Both the position numbers and the translations under genes were made by a program. The notes below the pieces were generated by a model. The model was not told the DNA's origin. It saw only the letters and a program-made list of their open reading frames with translations, and searched no databases. From an uncultured Lachnospiraceae bacterium (GTDB lineage: Bacteria > Bacillota > Clostridia > Lachnospirales > Lachnospiraceae), in NCBI GenBank assembly GCA_902785055.1, contig CACZXG010000011.1, positions 1-64,000 of the forward strand: a stretch of 64,000 nucleotides of DNA. Reading direction: 5' to 3'. Shown piece after piece: positions 43,501 through 53,100 of the stretch (positions are counted from its first letter, which is position 1; each line of letters opens with the position of its first letter).

Positions 43501-46500
43501 ATCATCACTGCACCTGATGTTGATAAGACAGTGATAGAAGTGGGAACAAGAACAGTTAATGGAGTTGAACTGCCGATCTATGAGTATCATATTTCGCTGT
43601 TTGGCGTTGGGAAGGATGTAAATGAGATTACAGATACATTTGATACGGAATTACTTGAAGTATATAAAGGTATAGGTAATGCTTTCTGGGTTTATTATGG
43701 CAACAATATGGAGAATCCGAACTGGCCTGATATTAATAACCCCACAGATAAATCCTGGTCTACAGGAGTACCGGCTACGTATGTTCCGTCTGATACAGGA
43801 ATGACTATTTACACAAGCGGGGATAGTCTGAAGAAAAGAAATGACGGTACTTATTATCCGGTTTATGGTATTGTTTACTACCTGACAGTCAAGAGTCCCG
43901 AAGCGCTGAAAACGATTATGGAACGGGCCTCAGAAGCCGAAGACCAAACATACAGCGTTGATAATGCAGCTGATTGGAATGGCGAAACAGATACATCCTC
44001 GGTTGTGTTCTCTTTTAAAGGGTTGGACAAAGAACTCCTTACTGAGAATCTTACTAATGTTGTAATAAATGAAGATGGAACTGAGGAGTATCTGGATGAC
44101 ATAATAGCGGAATATCGGATCACACTGAATCCGTTGGCGCAAACTCTTAATGAGATGAACCCGCTCACAATGACGGATACTTTTGAGAATTTGTCCGTTG
44201 TATATGACTCTATCAAAGTCTACAGAAATTCTGAAAGTGAAGCTAATCTGCTGTCTCCGGATGAGTATACTGTGGATTTTAGCGGGAATACGTCGACATT
44301 TACGATTCCTGATGCCACTAAGATCATCGTCAGGTATAAAGCGAGAGTAATTTATGGAAGCGACGGTGGAAGTGGTGTCCATATTTATAACAAGGCATCT
44401 ATGCTTTCTTATGAAGATGAAGAGGAAGCTGATGCGTCGTATACTTCCAGCGGAGAAGGTTCCGGTTCAACAATTGGAATCAATCTGATGAAGTATGAGA
44501 CTGGCAACATGAATAAGCGGCTTAAAGGCGCTGTATTCAAGTTATTTAATGCTGAGAAAACCGCGGAAGGATTTGTTAAAGGCAGCCTGGTAACAGACAG
44601 AGACTTTGTTACCGGCGAGAACGGTATAATCACTGTAAGCGGCGATGAAGAAGTTGACGGATGGTCGCTATATACAAATCCTGATGATGATGGGAACGAA
44701 CACTGGTATATCCTGGAGGAGGTTGAGGCTCCTGAAGGCTATATGCTTCTGGGCTATGAACATATCTTCTCAATTTCGAAAGACGGTTCAACTAACTATA
44801 CGGATCACATTTATCATAACGGTGATACGATGTCTGCCAAGAACACTCCCGGAACAGACGTCAAAGTCGAAAAAGTCTGGAGTGATGGCAATGAGGAACA
44901 CGCCAATGATTCAGTCACAGTAAAACTACAGCAGAAAATCGGCGACGGGGATTGGTCTGATAGTATTCGTAAAGAAGTAAAAGAAGGAACTGAATATGTC
45001 TGGCAGGATGTTACTGACGGCATGACGATTGAGCTTAATGCGGGTAAAGGATGGAGTGGTTATTTCTATAGTCTCCCTCTGAGAGTTCCTACAGATCTGA
45101 CAGAACCGGAGCCTGAATATGATGATGTTGACTATCGGGTAGTGGAAACAGAGGTCAATGGTAAAACGCCTGCAGAGGGGACGGTTAACATTGTAAAGAC
45201 AGAGGGAAAATATATCTTTACAATTACAAACACTGTTGAAGAAGAGAAGGGTTCGCTGAAGATCAAAAAGAACGTGACAGTGAACGGAAAGGCCACCACC
45301 GGGACAAGCGCGGACGGCACCTACACATTTACGGTGGCGGATGAAAACGGAGATGTTAAGGCAACTAAAACTATCACGATCACAAACGGAGTGTCCAGTG
45401 AAGTACAGGTGGACAACCTCGTGCCCGGCACATACACCGTTAGCGAGGATACATCCAAGAACCCTGCGGGAATGGCGCTCGTCGGAGATAACGGCGTAGA
45501 AGTAGAAGTCGAGGCAGGAGCGGAAGCATCTGTCAAGACGGCGGAGTTCACGAACAACAAGACGGAAGGCGGTTCGTTGGAGATCAGCAAGACAGTGGTG
45601 AGCCCCGTGCCTGCAGAGGAGACAGCAGACTACACGTTCACAGTGACCCTGACGAAGGACGACGGCCAAAAGATCAGCGGAAATTTCGGCGGATATAACT
45701 TTGACGAGAACGGTAAGGCGACTGTGACCGTGAAGGGCGGAGAGAGCGTAACGATCGTAGGCCTGCCTATAAGGGTGAATTACACTGTAGAAGAGGCAAA
45801 GTACGCGAACTTCAATACAGAAGCCACGGGAGATACCGGGACGATCAGTGGGACGAAGGCCACAGCGGCATTCACGAACACAAGGACGACCGGAGATCTC
45901 GAAGTTACCAAGACAGTTGTCAACAAGAACAGCAGGAATATCGACAGAGCGTTTGATTTCACGGTAACACTGGGAGACAATACGATCAGCGGCAAGTTTG
46001 GGGATCTTACATTCAATAGCGGTGAGGCAAAATTCAGCCTTAAGGATGGCGAGAAGGCAGAAGCCAAGGGACTTCCCACAGGCGTAAGCTATGAAGTCAG
46101 GGAAGAAACAGCGGAAGGCTTCACGACAATCAAGACCGGAGATACCGGAGATATCAGCGAAATAACTGCAACAGCAGCCTTTACCAACACCTATCTCGCG
46201 GCGGGCGAAGTCCAAATGGGAGCAAGAAAAGCTCTTAGTGGAAGACCGCTTGAGGATGCGCAGTTTGAATTTGAACTTTTTGATTCGAAAGGCGACGGTA
46301 TTGATAGGAAAGCATGTGACTCGACTGGTGCAGTACTGTTTAAGAAGATCAGCTGCACCCAGGATGATATGAACAGGGATGAAGCCGGGAAGCTGCAGGA
46401 TACCGAGATCATCTACACAGTAAAGGAAGTGATTCCTGAGGGCGCGAAGGACAACGGAGACGGGACCTTTACGCTGAACGGATATACATACGATGGAAAA

Positions 46501-47538
46501 GAGAAGGAGGTCAAAGTAACACTACACGACAACGAAGACGGGACAATTACAGCCGTACAGGCACCGAAAGCCGAGGAGTTGGTATTCACCAATACCTACA
46601 AGGCTGAAGGTGAGATTGTCCTCAAGGCCGAAAAGAAATTGCTCGGAGAGAAGGCTCTTGAGAGAGATCAGTTCACTTTCGAACTCAGGGATGAGAGCGG
46701 AAAACTCATCGATTCAGTGAAAAACGACGCAGATGGCAAAGTGACCTTCAAAGCAATCGGGTACACGCAGGACAACATCTACGAAAAGGATGATGAGACT
46801 GGTGCATACAAGCCCAGAGAGAAGACCTCTTACAAGTACACGATCCGGGAACATATTCCTAAGGGAGCAGAGGAGGTAGATAAGAACCTTTACTTCTACA
46901 AGGGATACGCCTATGACGGAACGGTATATACGATAACAGTCGAACTGAAGGACAACGGCGACGGAACACTGGAAGTGACGAAGAAGATCGATAACGACGG
47001 AGCGCTGAAGTTCGTGAACGAGCAACGGAACGTCGAGACATCGGTCACCATCGGAGGCGTTAAGGTTCTCAAAGGCCGGACGCTGAAGAAAGACGAGTTC
47101 AAGTTCGTCCTTGCGGATGCAGACGGCAAGTGGGTCTCCGTGGCAACAAACGATGCGGAAGGAAACTTCACGTTTAAACCGATCAGCTACAAGCTTTCCG
47201 ACCTGAATGGAGAGAGCGCGAAGGTTTACAACTACAGCGTCTGGGAAGTGAAAGGAAGCGAGAACGGAATCACATATGACCAGAAGGTCTACACGGTCAA
47301 GGTGACGCTCACCGACAATGGAGACGGAACATTGACTGCAAAGGCTGATCTGGCAAATAGTGATGTCAAATTTGTTAACACCTACACTGAGAAGAAGAGT
47401 AAGACGACCGGCAGTAAGGGCAGCAAGACCGGAGACGAGGCTCCTCTGGGAGTCCTGTTCGGAGGACTTGGGCTCGGAGCGGCAGGACTTGCAGTTCTGC
47501 GCTGGTACCGGAGGAAGAAAAACAAGAGTGAAGAGTAA
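40525..47538 (+). CDS. Giant sortase-type surface adhesin 1 (SpaA/Cna-B/FctA modules)
   Basis: The 2337-residue wall protein starts with a signal peptide (LLAVALVASMLLGANGISYA), then about 130 residues rich in Glu, Ala, Asp and Ser. A head domain follows (up to about 320, with ESFSVYGIVYTVDF). Next come several beta modules of the DUF11/isopeptide type, a SpaA-type unit (NLMKYETGNMNKRLKGAVFK to LEEVEAPEGYML) and a Cna-B unit starting VKVEKVWSDGNEE. Three DUF5979-like repeats and three FctA-type modules follow (ARKALSGRPLEDAQFEFEL, KKLLGEKALERDQFTFEL, VKVLKGRTLKKDEFKF). The end is KTGDEAPLGVLFGG, a hydrophobic stretch and RWYRRKKNK, a sorting signal without a canonical LPxTG. The ATG at 40525 follows AAGGAG. 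Confidence 0.88.
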   Translation: MNKMLKKLLAVALVASMLLGANGISYAAEIADGDGIAGTEESVQTSEAGEEMMESPGDTEESEPSYDSTEETDTVDQVQEEPDEEEKEDDAKTAEDAGAESSEEENGAAAEVASETASEEEAEAVAAEATESEAELENADAGAAGADAAANLTVEEAAALATAQAQEEIFTAGELIYHGADYDVTLVYDENAKIPAAAELNVREIAKGTSEYESYLAGAEAAAGKGVAEARFFDITIVAPGTDGQQQEIQPQSQVRVNITYHKALEVAAEGEVQAMHFEDGTADAEMVNTDTNGGSEVSEIAFDAESFSVYGIVYTVDFTYDGFTYCIEGGSSIYLSELAQIIGLYETDLDKAFSVGNVSNVSFTDYDLAKIEKQADGDWLLISLAPFTSEETLTIEMNDGVTFIVDVTDAQTPTSASLEDFLKNAVINAPQNDDGAYIVQAGDIYKVTLYFREGSSLQFANDQELTYQLPEGITGDKQEGDIVIKVTSYDGTVTRVGGNHYRLDENGILHFTWSDDDDIATVFSANNVNFSISIEGTFDNENTHIVFSDEVEKDVIVDTSSSVATTKSAQVDVSNDRVHYTTTVTSTGTSRNVVLEDTITGNGISLDPNSIVAVSNTGETVEMTGGAAGNSFTYTIPTMRNGERITFTYDAIIDPSVIEMVDGKVVTQVGNTFSAVSDGDPEGDSSPVTNTIDYTPTIKKSNGKSMGKEGTVETLSWTLTVNEAAKVSAYGTKVTDTIGVSSRSIMKYSGSGITIAVTDAEGSPVRTDSVNWEDLENKTDYSWTYSIPQEDEGKAYKYVITYTTEVETKDLTQFTNVDNTGTTPGGGSSTGGGQVGPSTEQPTIDKTLEEVDLENKEVTWKVSFTVPADGLNKAVVTDTYPTSGNVWIDDTNYTWYDIVKQGSVEIDGLVDGETRDIVYGDKAVTITFKYNDNPGLKGMGSTRTITVILKTALDPDWLSLTKDPAFAYKRNHINNVDLDYGAAHITDSATAIITAPDVDKTVIEVGTRTVNGVELPIYEYHISLFGVGKDVNEITDTFDTELLEVYKGIGNAFWVYYGNNMENPNWPDINNPTDKSWSTGVPATYVPSDTGMTIYTSGDSLKKRNDGTYYPVYGIVYYLTVKSPEALKTIMERASEAEDQTYSVDNAADWNGETDTSSVVFSFKGLDKELLTENLTNVVINEDGTEEYLDDIIAEYRITLNPLAQTLNEMNPLTMTDTFENLSVVYDSIKVYRNSESEANLLSPDEYTVDFSGNTSTFTIPDATKIIVRYKARVIYGSDGGSGVHIYNKASMLSYEDEEEADASYTSSGEGSGSTIGINLMKYETGNMNKRLKGAVFKLFNAEKTAEGFVKGSLVTDRDFVTGENGIITVSGDEEVDGWSLYTNPDDDGNEHWYILEEVEAPEGYMLLGYEHIFSISKDGSTNYTDHIYHNGDTMSAKNTPGTDVKVEKVWSDGNEEHANDSVTVKLQQKIGDGDWSDSIRKEVKEGTEYVWQDVTDGMTIELNAGKGWSGYFYSLPLRVPTDLTEPEPEYDDVDYRVVETEVNGKTPAEGTVNIVKTEGKYIFTITNTVEEEKGSLKIKKNVTVNGKATTGTSADGTYTFTVADENGDVKATKTITITNGVSSEVQVDNLVPGTYTVSEDTSKNPAGMALVGDNGVEVEVEAGAEASVKTAEFTNNKTEGGSLEISKTVVSPVPAEETADYTFTVTLTKDDGQKISGNFGGYNFDENGKATVTVKGGESVTIVGLPIRVNYTVEEAKYANFNTEATGDTGTISGTKATAAFTNTRTTGDLEVTKTVVNKNSRNIDRAFDFTVTLGDNTISGKFGDLTFNSGEAKFSLKDGEKAEAKGLPTGVSYEVREETAEGFTTIKTGDTGDISEITATAAFTNTYLAAGEVQMGARKALSGRPLEDAQFEFELFDSKGDGIDRKACDSTGAVLFKKISCTQDDMNRDEAGKLQDTEIIYTVKEVIPEGAKDNGDGTFTLNGYTYDGKEKEVKVTLHDNEDGTITAVQAPKAEELVFTNTYKAEGEIVLKAEKKLLGEKALERDQFTFELRDESGKLIDSVKNDADGKVTFKAIGYTQDNIYEKDDETGAYKPREKTSYKYTIREHIPKGAEEVDKNLYFYKGYAYDGTVYTITVELKDNGDGTLEVTKKIDNDGALKFVNEQRNVETSVTIGGVKVLKGRTLKKDEFKFVLADADGKWVSVATNDAEGNFTFKPISYKLSDLNGESAKVYNYSVWEVKGSENGITYDQKVYTVKVTLTDNGDGTLTAKADLANSDVKFVNTYTEKKSKTTGSKGSKTGDEAPLGVLFGGLGLGAAGLAVLRWYRRKKNKSEE

Positions 47539-47708
47539 GTCAAAATAGTCCAATGCGGGATGTCAAATCTTTGACAATGTCAAAAATGACCTAATCTTTG
47601 TCAAAAAATTATCTATTTATAATAGGGCGCAGGTGATAGTATACATCATGTAAGCAATACAAAGCTTCATTCATAAATTACCCCCCTAAATATTAAACAT
47701 CCCCTATG

Positions 47709-47745
47709 AAAAAGACGGCTGTGATCCACAGCCGTCTTTTTCGTT
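47709..47745. terminator. Strong bidirectional terminator after adhesin 1
   Basis: AAAAAGACGGCTGTG and CACAGCCGTCTTTTT form a perfect 15-bp stem around ATC. It lies 170 bp after the adhesin 1 stop. From 47746 to 48080 the DNA is AT-rich and I see no gene. Confidence 0.85.
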
Positions 47746-48080
47746 ATGCAAGAAATCGGAATCCGGAATTCAACCGTAAAACGAAGTGTCGGATAGTGCA
47801 ATTTTCAGAACAATGAATTCGTAATAAATATTGAAAAATCTCTTAATAAGAAGTATAATTTTTTAGATTTTCGCTTCAGCTTGCTATGTTAAACTTACAC
47901 AAATTTCACATAGGGCTTTTTTTTGACCAGTGAGAAAAATAAGTGAGCGGATTAGTCAAATGGCATTGACATATCCACAGAAAATGTTAAATTTATTTTG
48001 TAGGTTTTAATTATTTTGTCACAAATTGCATGTGGCTTTTTTCCCTAGAGTATTGTTTACCCTTTTTTAGGAAAAATAGG

Positions 48081-48516
48081 GGATAATGGCTCTGTTTTGT
48101 CATCGTTCGTAACAAATTTCGGGGATTTATCGGCAATATCATGAAGGAGATATTTCAGGAACTTATGTCCATACAGCAGAGTTCGGCGGCTGTCTTGGAG
48201 AAGGTGATATACCCGCTGTCAATGTAACGGTCATATAGCCTGAAGATAGAGATCACGCCGAAGTCCGGAAGAAAGAGGTTAGTGACGACAGTCTGGTTAT
48301 GACAACATGCATACCGTCAATGTAACGGTTATAAAGCACGAGGTCAAAGTCTGAGACCAGGACAGATGTCCGGAAGAAAGAGGTTGGCGGCTGCAGTTTC
48401 AACAATGACGACATGCATATTGTCAATGTAACGGTTATATAGTCTGAGATCACATCCGATTTCAATAGACAGAGGATGAATAAAGGATAATGGCTCTGTT
48501 TTGTCATCGTTCGTAA
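48081..48516 (+). repeat. 32-bp direct repeats bracketing adhesin-derived debris
   Basis: An identical 32-bp sequence beginning GGATAATGGCTCTG and ending CGTTCGTAA is present at 48081-48112 and 48485-48516, 404 bp apart. The second copy lies about 95 bp before the adhesin 2 start and the first lies just before the decayed coding debris. The arrangement suggests duplication of the leader plus 5' coding region. GATAAT inside the repeat could be a -10 box. Confidence 0.8.
48120..48480 (+). pseudogene. Decayed tandem copies of the adhesin 2 N-terminal Ig-like segment
   Basis: From 48130 the sequence aligns with the coding DNA of adhesin 2 around 48931-49040. One frame reads GTYVHTAEF...IPAVNVTVI and then stops, against GTYALTAEF...MPTVYVTVR in the intact gene. 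The core GTCAATGTAACGGT(C/T)ATA recurs at 48218, 48316 and 48422, and GTCCGGAAGAAAGAGGTT twice. So there are about three copies at a period near 100 bp, each with stops or frameshifts. No expressed product is expected. Confidence 0.75.
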
Positions 48517-48609
48517 AAATTGCGGAGGTTTTAGGAACCGCTATTTTTATAGATATAGTAACCCGTTGTTGTGCAATCTTTGCGGGGGAAACGCAAGGAG
48601 GAGGAATTC

Positions 48610-50094
48610 ATGGAAAAGAGGAATCGCAAAGCAGGTCATAGCTACAGCCTGAGAGACCGGATTCTCGCACAGATTATGGTGATCATTGTAACACTCACCA
48701 TGATTCCGTTCGATTCTCTGGTTGCTCATGCAGCGACGACCACGAATGTCAAGTCGATCGGCAGTATTCAGACTGAATACGAAGTCGACAACGGTACGTC
48801 GAAAGACGATATCGGTCTGCCTTCCGAACTGTCCGTCATTCTTGAGACGGTCACTTCGGCTGAGGAAGCGACTAATGGCGTTACAAACGAGTATTCCGAG
48901 GACACAGTCGAGAAGTCTGTCTCCTGGGAAGGCGATTATAATGGAGACGAAGCGGGAACTTATGCCCTTACGGCGGAGTTCGATGACAGCAGCCTCTATT
49001 ATGATGACATGCCTACTGTTTATGTAACGGTCAGAGAGCCCGAAACTACACCCGATGTCCAGAAGACAGAGGATGAGGGCGAAGACGACGAGGATCCTGA
49101 CCAAGGCAAGTCTGAGCAGAAGACTGCTGATGATGAAGTCGTGGTGGTGGCCGAGGAAGATGGGGTCACCGAAGATGACTTCAGGAAAATGGGCTTAATG
49201 GCTCATGATCCGACCGACCTTTATTCGGATGAGCTGCTCGATTTTGTAAATGAAGATGAAGTGATTGTTGAGATCAAAGATAAAGATGGTAATCCTGTTG
49301 GTGAGTACGGCAAACCCGGCGATACCATTCATATTCATTATGTTTTTGAAGAAGACAGTTCATCGGGCGGCATTCAGTTCTGGCTTGCTGATAATTTCAC
49401 TGATGATGATATTACGCTTCATGATTTGACAATGGATCTGCCTTCAAATATTAATTGGAAGGTGAGTGAAGTCGATCCTGTTCAAACTCATTTCTTCCCT
49501 GAAGGTCATACTGATACTGAGGGTGTGTGGATCGACGAGATCGGATACACCAGCATCGTGAATAATAATCAGCTTAAGTTCACGTTTGATGATCCTTCCT
49601 TTAATACAAAGGATCACTCCGTCGGTGGAGATGTTTATCAGCTCATGAGAATTTCCGAAATGTCGGATATGCATTTCTATGTGGATATCTATGGTGAACT
49701 GACGGAAGATACTGATACAATTCCGATCCCCGGAGATGGCGATATCTATATCGATAATACCGCATCGATAAAAGTCAATAAGGTATTTTCCTCTGCGGAA
49801 GTTAAAGCTCTTGTTGATAACGATCAAAGTCTCCAGGAAGCTACAGTATTCAGAGTACAGGTAGAACGTGCGACGAAAGATCCCGCACATGACTGGCTCA
49901 GGGATGAGTCGGGTCATATTATTTATGGTCATATACTGTTGAGGAAACCGCTGCACCTCAGATTCCCGGATACTACTATGAGGGCGGCGATGATCATAGG
50001 CCTACTGTTAATGATCCTATTGAAGCAGACGTTGCTCCGCCGAAAGGTGGCGTTGACTCTGCTACTATCACCAACAACTACTTTAAAAAAGTAG
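48610..50094 (+). CDS. Giant surface adhesin 2, N-terminal part (frameshifted)
   Basis: GGAGGAGG precedes the ATG. The product begins with a signal peptide (RILAQIMVIIVTLTMIPF, cleavage after AHA). An Ig-like segment follows (GDYNGDEAGTYALTAEFDDS), then an acidic linker, then a head domain (YGKPGDTIHIHYVFEED to NNQLKFTFDDPSF). The first Cna-B-like stalk unit begins DNTASIKVNKVFSSAEVK. After about residue 437 the frame reads a non-family tail (HILLRKPLHLRFPDTTMRAA) and stops. Reading the -1 frame from 49923 restores WSYTVEETAAPQIPGYYYEG and joins the next open frame without a stop. The complete gene would be 48610-62282, about 4557 residues. Confidence 0.82.
   Translation: MEKRNRKAGHSYSLRDRILAQIMVIIVTLTMIPFDSLVAHAATTTNVKSIGSIQTEYEVDNGTSKDDIGLPSELSVILETVTSAEEATNGVTNEYSEDTVEKSVSWEGDYNGDEAGTYALTAEFDDSSLYYDDMPTVYVTVREPETTPDVQKTEDEGEDDEDPDQGKSEQKTADDEVVVVAEEDGVTEDDFRKMGLMAHDPTDLYSDELLDFVNEDEVIVEIKDKDGNPVGEYGKPGDTIHIHYVFEEDSSSGGIQFWLADNFTDDDITLHDLTMDLPSNINWKVSEVDPVQTHFFPEGHTDTEGVWIDEIGYTSIVNNNQLKFTFDDPSFNTKDHSVGGDVYQLMRISEMSDMHFYVDIYGELTEDTDTIPIPGDGDIYIDNTASIKVNKVFSSAEVKALVDNDQSLQEATVFRVQVERATKDPAHDWLRDESGHIIYGHILLRKPLHLRFPDTTMRAAMIIGLLLMILLKQTLLRRKVALTLLLSPTTTLKK
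49915..49930 (+). other. Frameshift point in adhesin 2
   Basis: Codons ATT-ATT-TAT in the upstream frame must shift back one base at 49921-49923 to read TTA-TGG-TCA-TAT and continue the Cna-B domain. The local sequence is ATTATTTATGG. A single missing base gives the same result. I see no long homopolymer, no canonical X-XXY-YYZ heptamer and no obvious pseudoknot. Confidence 0.8.
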
Positions 50095-50105
50095 GTGATA
50101 TTGTT

Positions 50106-53100
50106 GTGACCAAAGAGATCACAGGTGATCTGGATCCTTCTAAGCTTACACCCAACCAAAGAGCTGGCATCAAATTTACTGTTACAACTGACGGAGATAA
50201 TCCTGAGACTGTTGCAGAGTTTACATATGATGATTTTTACCAGAGTGGTTCTAAGACGATTGAGGATCTTCCGGAAGGAACATATATTGTTACAGAGACT
50301 GTAACTACTGAAGTTCCCGGTTTTACAAGGGATCCTGCTGTATATAGGGTAGGAACAGATACCGAACCTGTAGCAGTGGCAAAGCCTGAAGTCGTAAACG
50401 GCGGAAGTGAAACTGTTACCGTAACGAACAACTATAATCAGGAGTATGCTCCTCTTAAGATCGCCAAGAACGTAGATAAAACAGGAGCTCCTCACCTTCC
50501 CTGGGACAGCATTAAAGCTATTGCATTTACTGTCAAGGATGCTGGGGGAAATACTGTTAACTTTGTAAAGACTGCCTCAGGTGATTATCACTATGTTAAG
50601 GAGGTCCAGGAAGGCGGCACAACTAAGTATGTTTCTACTGTAGATCCTACTCAGGAATATACTGCTGCGGACCTTATTACATCCCTTACATTTGAAGACC
50701 TTGCGGGCGCTCATACTGATGCTGACACTAATATCTCCGGAGAGATTACGATCCTGGGGCTTCCTTGTGGTGTTCAATATACGGTTTCTGAGTCCGGTAT
50801 GAAATTTACCGGATTTGCCAGAACCACCACCGTAAGTGTCGACGGCGGCAGTTATGGTAAACCTAGTGATAACAATAACCCTTCAGGAAAATCTACTGTC
50901 CTGAATGATAACAAAAACCATTCAGTAAGTTTCAAGAACGTCTATAATGTGGGCGGTAAGCTTACAGTTAAGAAGCGTTTTAATCCTAATAACATTGCTG
51001 CTGCTGAGAAAAATCAAGTGACGTTCACTTTGTATAGGAAACTCGGGGCTACACCGAATCCTGCAACAGATACAAAGATAGAAGAGATCAAGTACTCAGC
51101 CTTTAGTAACGGTGCACATACTTTCAACAACCTTGAGTTTGGCGACTATTATGTTGTTGAAACCAACCAGGATGTGCCTAACTATAACGACGCAACTACA
51201 TATTTTGTCGAGGAGTATACTATCAATGACCAGGGTCAGGCTGTGAAAACAAGGACTCCTGCGACAGGCACTTCTTCGGGCACAACAGCTGAAGCAGAAG
51301 TAGGCAATGCGTCCATGAGCAACCCTTCTGTGATTGATTTTACCAATACCTATACAAGGGAAGCTGGATCTCTGCAGATTACTAAGACTCTTGACGACAC
51401 AAATCTTACAGCAGAAGAAAAAGCAGAAGTAGCACAGAAACTTTCCTTTGCTGTAAAGAGGGGAACTACTTCGATTGGCTCCTTTACCTACAAGCAGCTT
51501 ATGGATGCTGTAGGCACAGGCACCACAGGCACTATCACAATAGGTTCCTATACCGGAACGGTCACCAAGGTGGACGATGACACATATAGGGTAAAGATCG
51601 ATGGCCTTCCTACCGGAACTTATACTGTTACTGAAACAGCAGATGTTGCCGGATACAGCCGCGAATCACATGCGAAGAACGATGCGGATATTGCCACTGC
51701 TCAGGATCCTGAAGGTACTAGCGGCAGTACGACATTTGCTGAGAACGGACTTGGAAAAGTCGCTTTCCACAACAAGTACACTCCCAGTGGAAACCTCAAT
51801 ATCATAAAGGATTGGGGACCGGTTCTTTCTAATGAATATATCACTCAGCTGGAACAGACCCTCATATACAAAGTTTATGAGTACGATGCAACAAAGCCGA
51901 ATCATCTTGGAAATCCGGTAAATAAGCCTGGTACTGAGAGTAATGAATATTCTCTTGGGGAGCTTTCTACCGGCATCACAGTTGAAGCCAATAAGAAGTA
52001 TATTGTTGTAGAAACGAATGCTGATGTTCCGGGTTATATCAGGACTACTGTTATGTACAGTGTTGTTGATGAGGCAAATAAGACTTCGGAAGAAAAGCAG
52101 GAAGCCAGAGAGGCAACACAAGTAACAGTATCTAACGCAACAGCAGCGGATGGTGTCTTCACTGCTACCAAAGAGGATGTTGTTGAGCAGAAGAAGAAGA
52201 CAACCTTCCATTTCATCAACAGCTATGCTACCGATCTCATTGGCCCTGGCGGCGGTGTGTGGATTCATAAGAGTTATCAGGGTGTTCTTACTCCTCCGTT
52301 AGATGATACTCCTTATCAGGCCATTAGAGATGATATCGCTTCGCGCATTGCTTTGAAGTTGGTCAGGTACACAGACAATACTTATGGGACAGAAATGTCC
52401 ACAGACTATTTCTATCTCTCTGATGTACTGGATCACGGGACCAATCTTCCTGCCGGATACTACACGATCGATGAGTTGGAGACCTATTACAAGGGCCCTA
52501 ATGGCGAGATCTCAGAGAGTGAAGCGGAAGGATATACTCTCACTTATAGCGCGGGAGCAGACGATTACTACCTCAATTGGACATACGATATTTACACATG
52601 GACTAATCCTGATCCGCAGCCTACTGAGCCTACAGGAAACAATGAAGCAGTCAGAATTACGGTTCCCGCAACCGGATGGCTCAATGTCTCCTTTACCAAC
52701 GTATATACTCCTTATGGCGCACTTAAGGTGACGAAGAACTTTACGGGTGACCTTGACAAGAAGCAGATCGCCAGCCTGAAGGATAAGATCACGTTTACAG
52801 TGACTCAGGTGAAGGATTCTACGGGAGCTACTGTTGATAAGCAGGTCGCTGTATTCAAACTCTCGGAATGTGACGAAATCGGTGAGGAAGGAACGGACTT
52901 TTACCACACGGTTACTAAACTTGACCTCGGTGTCTATAAAGTCATGGAGACGATCAGCAGCGAGGTCGGTGGTTATACACGGATTTCTTATGTGAAAGTG
53001 ACGGAAGATGGTGTCTTTAGCACCGGAACAAACGCAACGACTGTTACCTCAAATCCTGATACAGATCCTGCGAATGTTGTCCGCGGTGGCGCAGCAGCAG

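Noticed and set aside
44926..46215. A 429-codon minus-strand open frame within adhesin 1
   Set aside because: Antisense shadow of repeated modules, with no start signals and no family similarity.
49921..49927. Programmed -1 frameshifting at ATTATTTA
   Set aside because: It is not a canonical slippery heptamer and I see no downstream pseudoknot or upstream Shine-Dalgarno stimulator. Kept only as a remote alternative to mutation or sequencing error.
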